Shown here: in pieces, positions 14,264 to 25,510 of the stretch
How positions within the stretch are numbered: position 1 is the first letter of the stretch
How the letters are laid out: the number at the start of each line of letters is the position of its first letter
Assembly: GCA_030272585.1 (NCBI GenBank)
Contig: BSYQ01000011.1
Span: forward strand, 4,526,001 to 4,590,000
Length of the DNA: 64,000 nucleotides
Source of the DNA: Bryopsis sp. KO-2023
Lineage: Eukaryota; Chlorophyta; Ulvophyceae; Bryopsidales; Bryopsidaceae
Direction: 5' to 3'
Program-made: the position numbers and the translations under genes
Notes under the pieces: generated by a model
Database searches by the model: none
Told to the model about the DNA's origin: nothing
Seen by the model: only the letters and a program-made list of their open reading frames with translations

Positions 14264-15628
14264 CTAAGCTTTGAACTCTACATTTTTCCCTACGTTTGGT
14301 GTCACAGTGAAGTGGGTAGCAGCTTCTCTGTACACCGATTTCTTGCCATATCTCGCCCAGACCTCCCGCATTACATACACCAGTTTTGGATTGTGCTCTT
14401 CATAGTCCTTCACGGCTCGGCCTACCACACTTTCCCAGTCCTCACCTTTCACTTCACTCGCTGTCCCATCGACCGCCCCAGAAAACTTCTCATGCAACCC
14501 AACCAGCACATCCTTGGGCGGAATTCCAGCATCGGTCGAGAACCCCACCGCCAAAATCCCCGTCCAGAAACACTTGATCGCCATTTTTCGCTGTTCAAAA
14601 GGCAAAGTCTGGGAAATGTGTTCGATACCCCACAGCGCAGTCAATATGTGCAGTGCGACAAAGTTGCCAGGAACCGCCAAGTAAAAGAGCGTGAAACCAT
14701 AATAGAGCTGTTCAAACACCCCTGGGATGTCCTCCTCCTTCAGACCATCGATCCAGGCTGGGGTCCCGTGAATCAACGGGTGACCTTCAGCCAACAGTTT
14801 TGCAATTCTGAACTGGATGCCAGTCTTTGCCAGCACGGGCTGAAAATCTTTGTATTTTGGGTCAGCGCTGACGGAGGCCACCCAGGCTCTGATGTTTTTC
14901 GTGTTGAATTCTTCCGACACATGGAGGAGGGAGTCCAGGACGGTGGTTTGGGGCAATCCTGGGTATGATTTCTCAGGGTGGCAAGAAAGAAAGGAGAAGG
15001 CAGCATAAGCCAGGCCCTCGATAATCATCCACCTGCAAATAATGTATTTTTTCCGACGCAATTAAGCAAAACGATGTGCTGCTGCTACTTTCTAGAAAAT
15101 CGTTTACCCACCCGAACAAAAAAATAACACCCGAATATATTTATGGCCAGTTTGCGTACTAACCCAGGGCATTTCAAGAACGAAACACAGCCATTTGAAG
15201 AATGTATGAATGCCACATCCCCTCACCTATGTTTGCTGTCCAAAGCCCAACCCAGATGAATCATGGAATGGGTCAGAGAACCCACAACTCCCGGCAAAAG
15301 CGCCGGACCATACTCTTTCAACACAGCCTCCATGCCCAGCTCCTTCTCTTTTCGGTCAAAGAAATCGCAATACGATGTGAAACTGGAGTGCAGTCCGAAA
15401 TACTCCTTCCAATTTTCTTCTGTTATGGTGTGCTCCGATTTTCTGGGAGGCTCCAGTCCAAAACCGTAAGTGGAGTTTTTGTAGTAATCTGTGTTTTCTT
15501 TTAGCTGCTCTGGACTGGCCTGGAGGCGATTCAGGGCGACCACAGCATGCTTTAAATGGTTTGTCAAGAAACCGTTGAACTCGATGTGATATTCTTGGGT
15601 GGCCAGCAAATCCTCAACAAGAGCATCT
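14264..15628 (-). CDS. Questin-oxidase-like protein (DUF4243 family)
   Basis: Two coding exons are clear: 15628-15227 and 15032-14264, joined in phase through an AG/G split codon, giving about 390 residues. Early motifs include EYHIEFNGFLTNHLKHAVVA, and TYGFGLEPPR and YCDFFDRKEKELG follow. A helix-rich region with GSLTHSMIHLGWALDSKHRW resembles the conserved core of the questin oxidase-like family. Known members include fungal polyketide-tailoring Baeyer-Villiger-type enzymes, but most homologues have no tested function, so the substrate here is unknown. The N-terminal exon is unresolved. A candidate start is the ATG at 15899, followed by a short basic segment and an intron ending at 15629. 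No transit signal can be judged without it. Confidence 0.7.
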
Positions 15629-16474
15629 CTGTGAAAAATAAAAATTTGCCAAAAAAAATTCAAAAAGAGGGTAAGAACACACACTGAAGCATTGCAGATG
15701 ATGGTTGGTAGTGACCTTATTACCAAAACGAGGCTTTTGTCAGTAAAAGAAATATTTCGAAAATCTCCAACTGCACGGTCACATCAACAGTGGGATCAAA
15801 TTCTGGGTTTTCACCACGCTTTTTTCTCGGATCGCTGATGCGCCAATCAAACTTTCCACAGAACGATCGATCCACTCTTAGCAGCTGCGTTAGCCCTCAT
15901 TGCCAAGCTTCGCTGGCTAACATCGCGCGTGTGCGCGATCGAATCTTTACCTGGCTGCGGCATCGGTTGTTCCGGCCATTTTCGATCGACAAACAGCTGC
16001 TGGGTACGAATCCGATGAGTGGTGTTGCGAACGCAAGTCTCGGGACGAAAAGGCTGCGCTGAGTGGACCAGGCAAGATTCGAGAAACCTGCTTTGGGGTT
16101 TTTCTTCTCTGAGGATGTAAGATCGGACCTGGATGCAAAGATTGGTCGGCTTTTACAAGACCTTGCGTAACTCCGACACAACGATTCTGTGGGTAGGATC
16201 TTTCGACAATACTTTTTGCTGAACTTCTGAACACTCGCGAAACGGCGGGAATGGGCAAATGTCTCGTTCGGGCACAGAGAGCTAAGTAGCTAGACAACGT
16301 CTGCATTTGTCCTGAGTTATCATGCATCCCTTGATGGTGGGTAGTGTTTGAACCACCAGATGGAGCTCCTGTGTCATTCGCAGGTGCCAAGAAAGACATG
16401 ATCTTGTCGCGATTTGTTCCAATTTCTAATGATTTCTTTCACGCGTTTTGTATCTCTGCACAGAAGTGCCTCTC
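15629..16474. other. 5' region of the questin-oxidase-like gene
   Basis: This stretch probably holds the first intron, a short first exon and the promoter of the minus-strand gene. The minus-strand frame around 15740-15895 contains a protein-like segment (DPRKKRGENPEFDPTVDVT) but no Met, and it does not join exon 2 in phase. The minus frame at 15947-16399 looks like untranslated or spurious sequence. Confidence 0.3.
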
Positions 16475-16948
16475 TGTTGTGAAAAGGGCAATTAATGGAA
16501 AAAAGGATGAGGAATGTCGTCAATATGAGTAGTGGAAGTAGGGACATTTATTAAGGGAAAAGGGAGGGATTCGAACAGAAACAGTGAACGAATATGAACA
16601 GTCAGATGTCAGCGTAACGTAACGGCGCAGCAATTATAACTGTAAGCTGCGCCGTTTCAGCTGACGTCTCAGTGAAGGAGTTTTGGCGGGGACGACGAAC
16701 GGTCGCACGCCAGAAACTCGCAAACAGTGAAAAGGGCAAAGTTGTATCCTTGTAAACGAACACATTTACAGCGAGTCGCTAGAACAAAGCTTGTACTCGA
16801 GCGGTGTTCCAACCATTGAGAGTGAAACGGCGTCGAGTGGACGTCCGTAACTGAAAGGCAAAGCAAAGAGTGGGAAACGATCACAGAGGGAGTCGACTGA
16901 CGAGAGACGTCAGCGAAAGATGAGCGGAGTTATGAGAGCAACACAACA
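16475..16948 (+). repeat. Solo LTR of the Ty3/gypsy-type family found at 17184
   Basis: The sequence runs from TGTTGTGAAAAGG to ACACAACA and aligns over its length with the 443-base LTRs of the neighbouring element, with visible divergence and a slightly greater length (474 bases). It is flanked by the 5-base direct repeat CTCTC (16470-16474 and 16949-16953). It is therefore a separate and older insertion reduced by LTR-LTR recombination. Confidence 0.85.
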
Positions 16949-17183
16949 CTCTCTACAGCCCGTACTTCTACGCAATTTATGTTTTGTGTTTGTGTGAACT
17001 CCGAGACGGTAGCAACTAATAGTTGAGAATCTCAGACAAGTTCTGCAGACTGCACAAATAACGAAAGCAGTGATTGACACAAAACGCCCACCATTTTCCA
17101 CAGAGCGGACTCCGACCAAACGAACGAAGGAACGGAGGGCGTAAAATGAACGAATGTTCCTGAAAGAGGCTGCTGTGTCATAG

Positions 17184-17626
17184 TGTTGTGAAAAGGGTAA
17201 ATGGACAGAACGGGATGGTGGGATGAATATTATGGTTAAGGGAAAATGGGGGGGAACAGAACAAACAGATTGGAACATGGGACATTCATATGGCAGCAAA
17301 AGTGTGAAGCGGCATGGCGGTTGTAACTGTAAGCCGTGCCGTTTCAGCTGCATTACTCATTGGCGTTTTTTGGCGGGGACGACGAACGGTCGCGCGCCAG
17401 AAACCCCTTGTGCTTAAAAGAGCGAAACACAACACATGTAAACGAACACATTTACAGCGAGTCGCTAGTGAACAGAGCTTGTACTCGAGAGGTGTTCCAA
17501 CCGTTGAGAGTGAAACGACGTCGAGTGGACGTTCGTAACTGAAAACAATCACACAGAGCGTCGACTGACGAGAGGTGTCAGTGAAGTGCGAAACAAGATG
17601 AGCGGAGTTAAGAGAGTAACACAACA
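17184..17626 (+). repeat. 5' LTR
   Basis: It runs from TGTTGTGAAAAGGG to AACACAACA, 443 bases. The first AUG of the gag-like frame lies inside its last 29 bases. Confidence 0.93.
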
Positions 17627-19103
17627 TGGTTTCGGAGCCGGAAAGATAGGGAGAGTGGTAGGCCTTCTGTTGGCAGCCTTGATGTTGGTAGATGCGCAGA
17701 ATGTGTTTACGCAAGGATATGTCGACGACGTGAGGGAACTACAAGGTTTGCGTGAGGAGATCGACCGCCTGAGAGAATGGCGGGGTGAGGAACGCGTGGC
17801 CTGGACGGCCGAGGTAGCAGAAGCGAGGGAGTCAGGGGTGAAAACTGGCGGTTCGCATTTTGTGAGCGATGCTGCCGAAGCGAAAGCGAAGGAACGCGGA
17901 AAGAAAAGGGACAGCGTCCTTGCTGGGATAGAAGAGAACGAGCCAGAGAAGAGCTCGAGTGCGTGGGCGTGGCTTTTCGGAGAAAGACGTCAGAAGGTTG
18001 TAGTAGTGAACGGGTGCGTTTCTGTCACGTGCTGCTCGCGCATGATTATGGAATTTGCGCAGTCAGTTATGACATTGGCGTTGGAGCACCTGAGTGCGTT
18101 TTTTGGGGATCCTTTGAGATATATTAAGGAGGGGTACGATTTGATAATACCTGAATTAAGGGAGAACCTGGGAATTTTATCTAAGGTGCTGGGGTGGATT
18201 TTTTTGATGATTGCATTAAATATGGTGGCTTATTTGTATTTGTACCTTGCTAACCTAAAAAAGGTGGCTGCTGAGTGTGCTGGGTGGGGTTTGAAGCTGC
18301 CACTGATGTTGGTGGTTTCTAAGATTATTACTAAACTGTGGGGGTTGATGATTAAGACACTCAGGGTGCCAAAGATAGGGCATGACGGTGTTGACAAGAC
18401 CGCTGAGGAGATCCGTAATCTGAAAGTTGAACTACAGGCTCAGAGTAAGATGTTTAAGGAGATGATGGAAAGTAATGGGGGCAGTCGGACTGAGCGACAT
18501 TACCGTACGACATGCGGGAACTGTGGAAGCAAAGCACACCGAACCTCTGAGTGCACTGAACCTCGGAGATGCCTGTGGTGTGGCAGTAAGGATCACGGGA
18601 TTCAGCGTTGCCCAAAAAAGGCACAAGGAGTGCCTAAGTCTTTTTTTCCAAAGGTACATTTTGCAGGAAACGCAGATCGAACCGGGGACCCCTCTGAGGC
18701 AAGGATGGAGTGTGATACAACGCTGATGTATACGCCCATTGTGCTTGGTGGGAGAGCAGTAAAGTCGTGTTTGATAGACACGGGGGCGGAGGTTAACATA
18801 TTATCTTCGGCTGAATGTGTGAGACACGGGATTCCTTACGAGTCGGTTTCGGGGGAGCACATAATCGGAGTGAGTGGGGAGCAGAGCCCTATCCTAGGAC
18901 GCACGGTTCTAGAAGCAGTGGTGGGCCCCGCTGAACCAACCCCTCTCGAGTTCTTCGTGGTAAAAAATGTGACGAATACGCTGCTGGGACTGCCTGGGCT
19001 TCGCGCCTGCAAACTAACTGTCGACTGCGAACGTGGTGAGCTGAAGTGCGATGCTACTGGGAGGCGAGTGAAAGTGATGGTCACTCAGAAACAAAAAAAC
19101 TGA
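17598..19103 (+). CDS. Gag-like and aspartic protease region of the LTR element
   Basis: The frame begins at an ATG within the 5' LTR end. An N-terminal hydrophobic stretch is followed by a charged, coiled-coil-like segment, and a second hydrophobic block (LGWIFLMIALNMVAYLYLYL) lies in the middle. Two CCHC zinc knuckles follow (CGNCGSKAHRTSEC and CLWCGSKDHGIQRC), then a retroviral-type protease with LIDTGAEVN. The hydrophobic segments are unusual for a gag protein. The frame overlaps the next one by about 60 bases. Confidence 0.85.
   Translation: MSGVKRVTQHGFGAGKIGRVVGLLLAALMLVDAQNVFTQGYVDDVRELQGLREEIDRLREWRGEERVAWTAEVAEARESGVKTGGSHFVSDAAEAKAKERGKKRDSVLAGIEENEPEKSSSAWAWLFGERRQKVVVVNGCVSVTCCSRMIMEFAQSVMTLALEHLSAFFGDPLRYIKEGYDLIIPELRENLGILSKVLGWIFLMIALNMVAYLYLYLANLKKVAAECAGWGLKLPLMLVVSKIITKLWGLMIKTLRVPKIGHDGVDKTAEEIRNLKVELQAQSKMFKEMMESNGGSRTERHYRTTCGNCGSKAHRTSECTEPRRCLWCGSKDHGIQRCPKKAQGVPKSFFPKVHFAGNADRTGDPSEARMECDTTLMYTPIVLGGRAVKSCLIDTGAEVNILSSAECVRHGIPYESVSGEHIIGVSGEQSPILGRTVLEAVVGPAEPTPLEFFVVKNVTNTLLGLPGLRACKLTVDCERGELKCDATGRRVKVMVTQKQKN
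17627..17641 (+). other. Primer-binding site of the LTR element
   Basis: The bases directly after the 5' LTR read TGGTTTCGGAGCCGG, beginning with TGG as expected for pairing with a tRNA 3' CCA end. The first 12 bases are the same as in the second LTR element of this window. The tRNA was not identified. Confidence 0.6.
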
Positions 19104-21898
19104 GTGGCCCCCCTTTCGACAGAAAGGGGGGATCGGTGGAGCTGATCGTCAACTGGGAACCTGAAAAAGGAAGTGGGTTTTCGCAAAAGGAGGACTGTGT
19201 ACAAGTGCTGAGTGGGAAAGCACGCTTTATTCCACCCCACACTTGGACTAAGCTGTATTTACCGTTTTCGATCACGGTGCTGGGTACCGTCACCTTGGTC
19301 AGCGCAATCCATCGTGCCTGCGTTGTTTCTGGGGTGTCGTCGACTCCTGGGGGGCAAGTGCGTGTGGATGTCTACAACGCTTCGGATGAAGTGTTAACTT
19401 TTACGCCGACAACACCCGTGATCAACATCTTCGGAGTGAGGGAATTGAGAATCACAGGAGGGAAGGAAACTCTGAGGAGGGCAAATCAGTGTACAGCGGA
19501 AATCACTGGAGATTCACTGAGGAAGGAAATCTGTGGCAACTTCCCAATTGTTTTTGATCATACAACTCATGAAATAACTGACAAAATGGCTGAGATGGCA
19601 GTAAGAAGAAACGAGGTTCCTTTCCCAGAACCACCTGAGTTGGGGGTTCGTACTCAGTACTGCCTATCGAGCGCGGCTGGGAGGAGTACGGTTCAGTCTG
19701 TATTGGAAGAGTACGAGCAGAAAGGGTACCTGAGATCAGCTTCAAAATCAGAATCAGTGTATCTGTCACCTCTACTACCTGTACTGAAGCCTAACGGGAA
19801 GGTCAGACTCACCAACGACTACAGAAAACTAAACGGATACTTTCGAACTGGTGGGATACCCGTCACCTCACACGCTGACTCATGGACCAAATTGTGGGAG
19901 GTTGATCCAGAGTGGCGTTTCTTTGCTAAGGTGGATCTCAAAGATGCTTTCTTTAGTATCCCCTTATCCGAGGAGATTCAAAGATATTTCGGGTTTACGT
20001 TTGGTGATCGTACTTTCGTGTGGAAAAGACTTCCCCAAGGTTTTTTGTGGGCATCAACGTTATTCTCAGAGAGGGCTGCTGAGGTGGTGGCTGGCCTGGC
20101 GATACAATTCGCCGATGACTTACTGGTGGGGGCCAGGTCACTTCAAGAACTAAGGGAAAAGCTGCTATCACTATTCAAGAGGCTAGCTATTTTTGGAATG
20201 AAAGCCAACGAAGCTAAGATTGAGTGGCTAACTCAAAGTGTGACCTTTCTGGGATATGAAATCACACCTGGCGGCTGGTCACTCAAAAGTTACCTTGACG
20301 AAAGGGAAAGTGATATCGGGGAGATTTCCTCGTCAAAGGATTTACTACGAATTATCGGAATCTTATCATACTGCAGGAGAGCTATCCCCGATATGGAGCG
20401 TAGGGTGTCCCCTCTACGCGCCCATGTCGCACAAAACAAAATTAAGCGCTATTCTGAGCAGGAATGGAAGAAGGCGGAAGCTGATGCGAAATTGATCTTC
20501 AGAGAGGCGTTACGCGACCAGCTGCGATTGGCGGTGCCTGGGACGCAGGTCAATCGTTTTGTGTTGGAGACCGACTGGTCCAGTGGGTTCGCAGGGTACC
20601 TCCTATTTGCGCAAGTGTCAGGGGTGGATGGGCGAAAGGAGGTGCTCGTGGACGTCGGAAGCTGTGTGCTACGGGAAAAGACGTCATCCTTCCTCGGGGA
20701 GTTTCGCGCGGTGGTTTGGGCCTGTAAGCGCACTAAGCGTTATCGCGGCGACGTGGAGATGACCATTCGAACGGATAACTTAGCCCTGTGTGAGAAGCTG
20801 AAAGTCGGCGGGCTGGGTGCGACGGACGTCAGAGAGATGAGATTATGGGGGTGGATGATGTCGAACGAGAGCAATTTTGCGACGGAATTTGTGCCAGGAT
20901 CGGAAAACATTGGAGCGGATCTCCTATCGCGGCCAGTGCGTGCGAATGTGCTGCGTAAGGAAAACTCCCTGTCTGAGGCAGAGTGGCGATTGATCCATGA
21001 AGGGCATCCATCAGTGAGGGGTACGATGATGCGTGCAAATGCCTATGGATTGAGCGTCAAAAAGAGTGAGATCGAAAGTCGAGTGGCCAGGTGTAGGTCC
21101 TGCCAAGCTTTTGCACCCATGCATTCGAGATCGACATTGAAGTCGGTTTTGGATGCTGCCTTTCCTGGCGAGTTCATATCGGTTGATTTTATTGGAGCTT
21201 TACCGAGATCAGGGGGCTTTCAATTCGTGTTTGTTATTAGTGACAGCCTGAGCAGGTTAATGCAAGCCACAGCAGTGACTGCTGCAACCTCAACCAATGC
21301 TATCAGGGAGCTGGAGCTGTGGATTACAGCTCATGGGAGTTTCCAAGGCATCATGTGTGACAATGCCACCGCTTTCACTGGTCGCTCTTTTCGTGACTGG
21401 ACTCGCTCCCTCAACGTCAAATTGGTATACGCCCCAGCATACCATCATTGGTGTAATGGGGCTGTGGAGCGAGCAAATCGGAAACTGATTGAAAGGATGA
21501 GGCGCCTACTACTCGAGGAAGGGCACTGGAGGTGGCCTGCAGTGGTGAAACGAGCACAGTCCGCATGCAACTCTATGATATGCTCAGTAACCGGGTTCAC
21601 GCCCCACGAGATATGGTACAAAACTCGTCGTGAATGGGAGGCAGCTCGGGCTGAAATGGCCAACCGCCGTGATCAAGCGAATCGGAAACTGAAGAAGCCG
21701 CCAAGGCTGTGGAAGTTGGGAGATCAAGTATGGGTATTCGACATCGTGACAAACCCCTGTTTGCGCGGGAAATTTCAACCGCTATGGGAAGGACCTGGAG
21801 TCATTGCGGAGGCAGTTTCGCAGAGTCTGTGGGGAGTCAATATGCCGAATGGTACGAGAGTGGTAATACATTCTGACTTCATGAAAAAGTACTGGTAG
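19046..21898 (+). CDS. Pol region: reverse transcriptase, RNase H, integrase
   Basis: Reverse transcriptase motifs include LKPNGKVRLTNDYRKLN, LPQGFLWA and the catalytic FADD box. RNase H follows with ETDWSSGFAGY and RTDN. The integrase has an HHCC-type zinc region (IHEGHPSVRG, CRSCQAF) and a core with VDFIGALPRS and CDNATAF. The order RT, RNase H, integrase places it with Ty3/gypsy. It lies one frame back from the preceding gag-protease frame and overlaps its end. Confidence 0.92.
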   Translation: MRCYWEASESDGHSETKKLSGPPFDRKGGSVELIVNWEPEKGSGFSQKEDCVQVLSGKARFIPPHTWTKLYLPFSITVLGTVTLVSAIHRACVVSGVSSTPGGQVRVDVYNASDEVLTFTPTTPVINIFGVRELRITGGKETLRRANQCTAEITGDSLRKEICGNFPIVFDHTTHEITDKMAEMAVRRNEVPFPEPPELGVRTQYCLSSAAGRSTVQSVLEEYEQKGYLRSASKSESVYLSPLLPVLKPNGKVRLTNDYRKLNGYFRTGGIPVTSHADSWTKLWEVDPEWRFFAKVDLKDAFFSIPLSEEIQRYFGFTFGDRTFVWKRLPQGFLWASTLFSERAAEVVAGLAIQFADDLLVGARSLQELREKLLSLFKRLAIFGMKANEAKIEWLTQSVTFLGYEITPGGWSLKSYLDERESDIGEISSSKDLLRIIGILSYCRRAIPDMERRVSPLRAHVAQNKIKRYSEQEWKKAEADAKLIFREALRDQLRLAVPGTQVNRFVLETDWSSGFAGYLLFAQVSGVDGRKEVLVDVGSCVLREKTSSFLGEFRAVVWACKRTKRYRGDVEMTIRTDNLALCEKLKVGGLGATDVREMRLWGWMMSNESNFATEFVPGSENIGADLLSRPVRANVLRKENSLSEAEWRLIHEGHPSVRGTMMRANAYGLSVKKSEIESRVARCRSCQAFAPMHSRSTLKSVLDAAFPGEFISVDFIGALPRSGGFQFVFVISDSLSRLMQATAVTAATSTNAIRELELWITAHGSFQGIMCDNATAFTGRSFRDWTRSLNVKLVYAPAYHHWCNGAVERANRKLIERMRRLLLEEGHWRWPAVVKRAQSACNSMICSVTGFTPHEIWYKTRREWEAARAEMANRRDQANRKLKKPPRLWKLGDQVWVFDIVTNPCLRGKFQPLWEGPGVIAEAVSQSLWGVNMPNGTRVVIHSDFMKKYW

Positions 21899-21985
21899 AA
21901 AAGTTAGCTTTTATCATTCTGTGCTTTTCCCTTTTCATTTTTCGGAGTATGCTGCACAGTAGAAGTAGAGGCGTGGTTGGGCACA

Positions 21986-22428
21986 TGTTGTGAAAAGGGT
22001 AAATGGACAGAACGGGATGGTGGGATGAATATTATGGTTAAGGGAAAATGGGGGGGAACAGAACAAACAGATTGGAACATGGGACATTCATATGGCAGCA
22101 AAAGTGTGAAGCGGCATGGCGGTTGTAACTGTAAGCCGTGCCGTTTCAGCTGCATTACTCATTGGCGTTTTTTGGCGGGGACGACGAACGGTCGCGCGCC
22201 AGAAACCCCTTGTGCTTAAAAGAGCGAAACACAACACATGTAAACGAACACATTTACAGCGAGTCGCTAGTGAACAGAGCTTGTACTCGAGAGGTGTTCC
22301 AACCGTTGAGAGTGAAACGACGTCGAGTGGACGTTCGTAACTGAAAACAATCACACAGAGCGTCGACTGACGAGAGGTGTCAGTGAAGTGCGAAACAAGA
22401 TGAGCGGAGTTAAGAGAGTAACACAACA
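21986..22428 (+). repeat. 3' LTR
   Basis: This copy has the same length and, as far as I can read, the same sequence as the 5' LTR. It is followed directly by the duplicated CATAG. Confidence 0.93.
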
Positions 22429-22433
22429 CATAG

Positions 22434-22871
22434 CGAAAAACGCAGTAATACATTCGAATATATTTGTCCCTCATATCCAGATTGGCAGCAGCATTCATAA
22501 TAACTGTCACAATCGCAGTAACTCATTCACTGAGCCACTGGGTTCCGACTCCAAAAAAAGTAATACCCAGTTCTGACTCCACGTCCGGCTTTTGCAAGAA
22601 GCCTGACTTTACTTTCGAAAACAGTAATCAGCTCTAAGAGCACAACTTATCCGCGTGCTTTGCGTACATATCGTGACAGACCTAGGGAGGTCACCATCGT
22701 CAGTCATTGTCAGGAAGCGATAGGCATGGAGCGATTTCTTCCTACTCAGTCGACAGTAAACTGCGAGTCCAACGATGTGTCGGGACGCGCTCGCCTGATT
22801 CCGGTTGAAAAAGGAGGAACCGGGACGAAACCAATCGAAAAATCTGCGATCCGAGTTTGTTTGCTGCAGAT
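22434..22871 (+). promoter_or_regulatory. Remaining upstream region of the multicopper oxidase gene
   Basis: About 440 bases lie between the end of the LTR element and the oxidase start codon and must hold its core promoter and 5' leader. No TATA box is obvious. The LTR in the same orientation immediately upstream may influence expression, but this is inference. Confidence 0.4.
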
Positions 22872-25510
22872 ATGGTTGCTTTCGGCGGCTGGCTGGTGTG
22901 TGTTTTATCGTTGTGCATCGCTGCCAGCTACTGTCTGGGCGAAGAGATTTCTGTGGAACTTACTGTGAGCCACGAATTCCGCGCGCCGGATGGGTTCACA
23001 CGCCGTGTCGTTACCGTGAATGGCATGTTTCCGGCAGACCCCATTCGGGTGAAGCAGTGGGATGAACTCGTTGTGAGGGTTCGAAACAAGTTCGCTTCCG
23101 ACACCACCACGATCCACTTCCATGGTATAAACATGAACGGAACCCCGTTCATGGACGGTGTGCCATACATCAGCCAATGTCCATTCGGTCCGGAGGGATT
23201 CACATATAAGTTTACGGTGAAGGAACACCCAGGTAATGTTGTCGCACGCTGGAATGAAATACAGTCGGAGCGGGCCAACGCGCTGGCTGTGATGCCGATC
23301 GCGTTCGAGTTTTGAGCCGCCACTTCAAAATTTGTGTTAGTTTGTGTGAAAGCGGGATGCCTTTTGGGATTTTTGAACACACTTGTAAACTTTCATTCGT
23401 TTCGTTTTGTTACATTTTGTTTTAATTCATCTCATCCCATCGTCTTTCATTCTTGTTTAATTCACTTCAATTTTATTTTTTATTTTTCTTTTATATTTAC
23501 ATGTTTTATACATACATATTTTTTTCATTGATGATACTGCGATGAGGTCAAAAGTCCTCACAGTATAAAGAAAAAACTCAGCAAGTCCAAAACTGAAGTG
23601 AAAACCCAACCTGGCATTTGCTTTTTCTTTTGCAGGTACATATTTTTGGCACGGCCACCAATCTGAGACGCGAGTAGATGGCCTCGCTGGAGCTATTATT
23701 GTGGATCCTCCGCAGAAAGATCTAGGACTGTTTGGCGATAACAGAACCGACATTCCCAGTGAGATCGATGGGGAGCACACTATACTCTTGACAGATTGGT
23801 AATCCAACCACCAAGAATTGATTCACATATAGACAGCCAGGCAGGAGGGGGGAGGGGAAAATCTGCTTGATATGATGTATCAGACCTTCCAGAAGACAGC
23901 CAAAGCTGAAAATCCTGAAAATAAGAGGAGGAAAAATCTATTCTTGGCTGTCTTTGAAATCAGTAACTCCACCATCCCTTTCTTGGTGGTTTCTTTAATA
24001 TTTTCTAACATTGTTTCTCTTTATTATTCAAAAAGGTACCATGATGATTCAGAGAATATAGTGGTGGGGCTAGAGAGCAATCCGTTCATTTGGGCCGGCG
24101 ATCCTCAATCGATTCTCTACAACGGGGTTGGGAGTTTCAATTGCAGTGAAGCTATCTTGACTCCCAGCAGATGCAACCAGACGAACGGGGGCATTCCAGT
24201 TTTCGAAGTCGAGAAAGGAAAAACCTACTTGCTGAGGTTGATTTCTGCGGGCTCTCTGGACTGGCTGTCTTTCGGAATCGATGGCCATGAAGTAACTCTG
24301 GTGCAGGCGGATGGACATCCGATCAAGCCAGTGAACGTGACAACTGTTGAAATGAATCTTGGCCAAAGGTGGGCTCTCAAGCGAAATCCTTGGTTCGTTT
24401 TTGAGCAGAACGATCCTATTTTGAAGCTGAAGGCCTCATGTGTCCATCTGCTGCACATCCGTCTGAGTGCTACTATATATAGTTGTTTCTGATGGAATAT
24501 AATAAGAACAAAAATGGTTGCTTGTGTCTGAAAACGCCAGCCCCAACTTTATTTTTTTTTAAATGCCAATGGGGAAATGAAGTAACAGGGTGTTTTGTTA
24601 TGCGCATGTACCTGAAAAGTTGCGGAAATGCTGCCTCAGTTTTTCAGATCGGTTTTGGTATAACTCTTGGCAGCATCGTTGTGGTTGTTTCAGGTATGAT
24701 GTGATTTTGGAAGCTGACCAGCCAGAAGGAAACTACTGGATCAACACAGTTACCCGCTTTCGCAAGGAAGTCAGCGGACTTGCTATTCTTAGATATAAGG
24801 GTGCTACTGAAGAGATGCCCAAGAATGATGTTCCAGTTTTTGACTTCGATTTCGACCCCAGCGAGATTCGAAGCCGGTCAAAACTGCCGGAAGACATGAA
24901 ACAGCACAAGAAAGAATTCAAGCTGTCGGCAAATCAGAAGTGGGTTGATGGCCATCTGGTTTGGCCTGTGAACAACATACCCTTTGCATTACCCGAGGGG
25001 GGAACCCCGCTGATTTACCATGCGTTCTATGACAAGCTGGGGGAAATCGATCGTAACAAGACTCAGTTTTTTGAGGTGAATGCTGGAGATGTGGTGGATC
25101 TGGTCATCGAGAACCTGCCTGCAAGCAATAATGTGGTGGAGCAGCATGCTTGGCATTTGCATGGCTACCATTTCTACGTCCTGGGCAGAGGGCCTGGGAA
25201 ATTTAACAGAACAAAGCATGCGGACCTGTTGAATCTGGTCGATCCGCCATTGAGGGACACCGCCACTGTGTTTCCAAACGGAACGATGTTGGCTGCTTAT
25301 GAGGAGGAGGATTTGAATAAGCCCAGTGGCTGGACGCTGCTGAGGTTTTTGGGAGGGAATCCTGGGGTCTGGCCCATGCATTGCCACATGGCTTGGCATG
25401 CAGCCATGAGAATGCAGGTGTTGTTTATCGATAAGGAGGGCATCCCAAAGCCCCCGCAAGATCTACCGGAGTGCGGGAAAATGGAAGAGTGGGAAAAGCA
25501 GTACAACTGA
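22872..25510 (+). CDS. Secreted multicopper oxidase (laccase / ascorbate-oxidase type)
   Basis: Four exons join in phase: 22872-23232, 23636-23798, 24036-24368 and 24694-25510, giving 557 residues, normal for plant laccases and ascorbate oxidases. The start ATG opens a signal peptide (WLVCVLSLCIAASYCLG). All copper motifs are visible: HFHG at 82-85, WHGH at 125-128, HLHGYHF in the third domain and HCHMAWHAAMRM from 515. The type-1 axial position, ten residues after Cys516, is Met526, as in ascorbate oxidase. The enzyme should oxidise phenols or other reductants with O2 in the cell wall or secretory path. Substrate cannot be told from sequence. A whole LTR element lies just upstream in the same direction. 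Confidence 0.9.

Larger units (their letters stand above)
17184..22428 (+). mobile_element. Whole-looking Ty3/gypsy-type LTR retrotransposon (fossil copy, young)
   Basis: The element is 5245 bases long. Two LTRs of 443 bases start with TG and end with CA. Both sides carry the 5-base target duplication CATAG (17179-17183 and 22429-22433). The LTRs read as identical by eye, which suggests a recent insertion. Internal order is gag-like region with two zinc knuckles, aspartic protease, reverse transcriptase, RNase H and integrase, the Ty3/gypsy order. The two long reading frames overlap, as is usual for families using frameshifted read-through. The element looks whole. It lies in the same orientation as, and about 440 bases upstream of, the multicopper oxidase gene. 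Confidence 0.93.
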
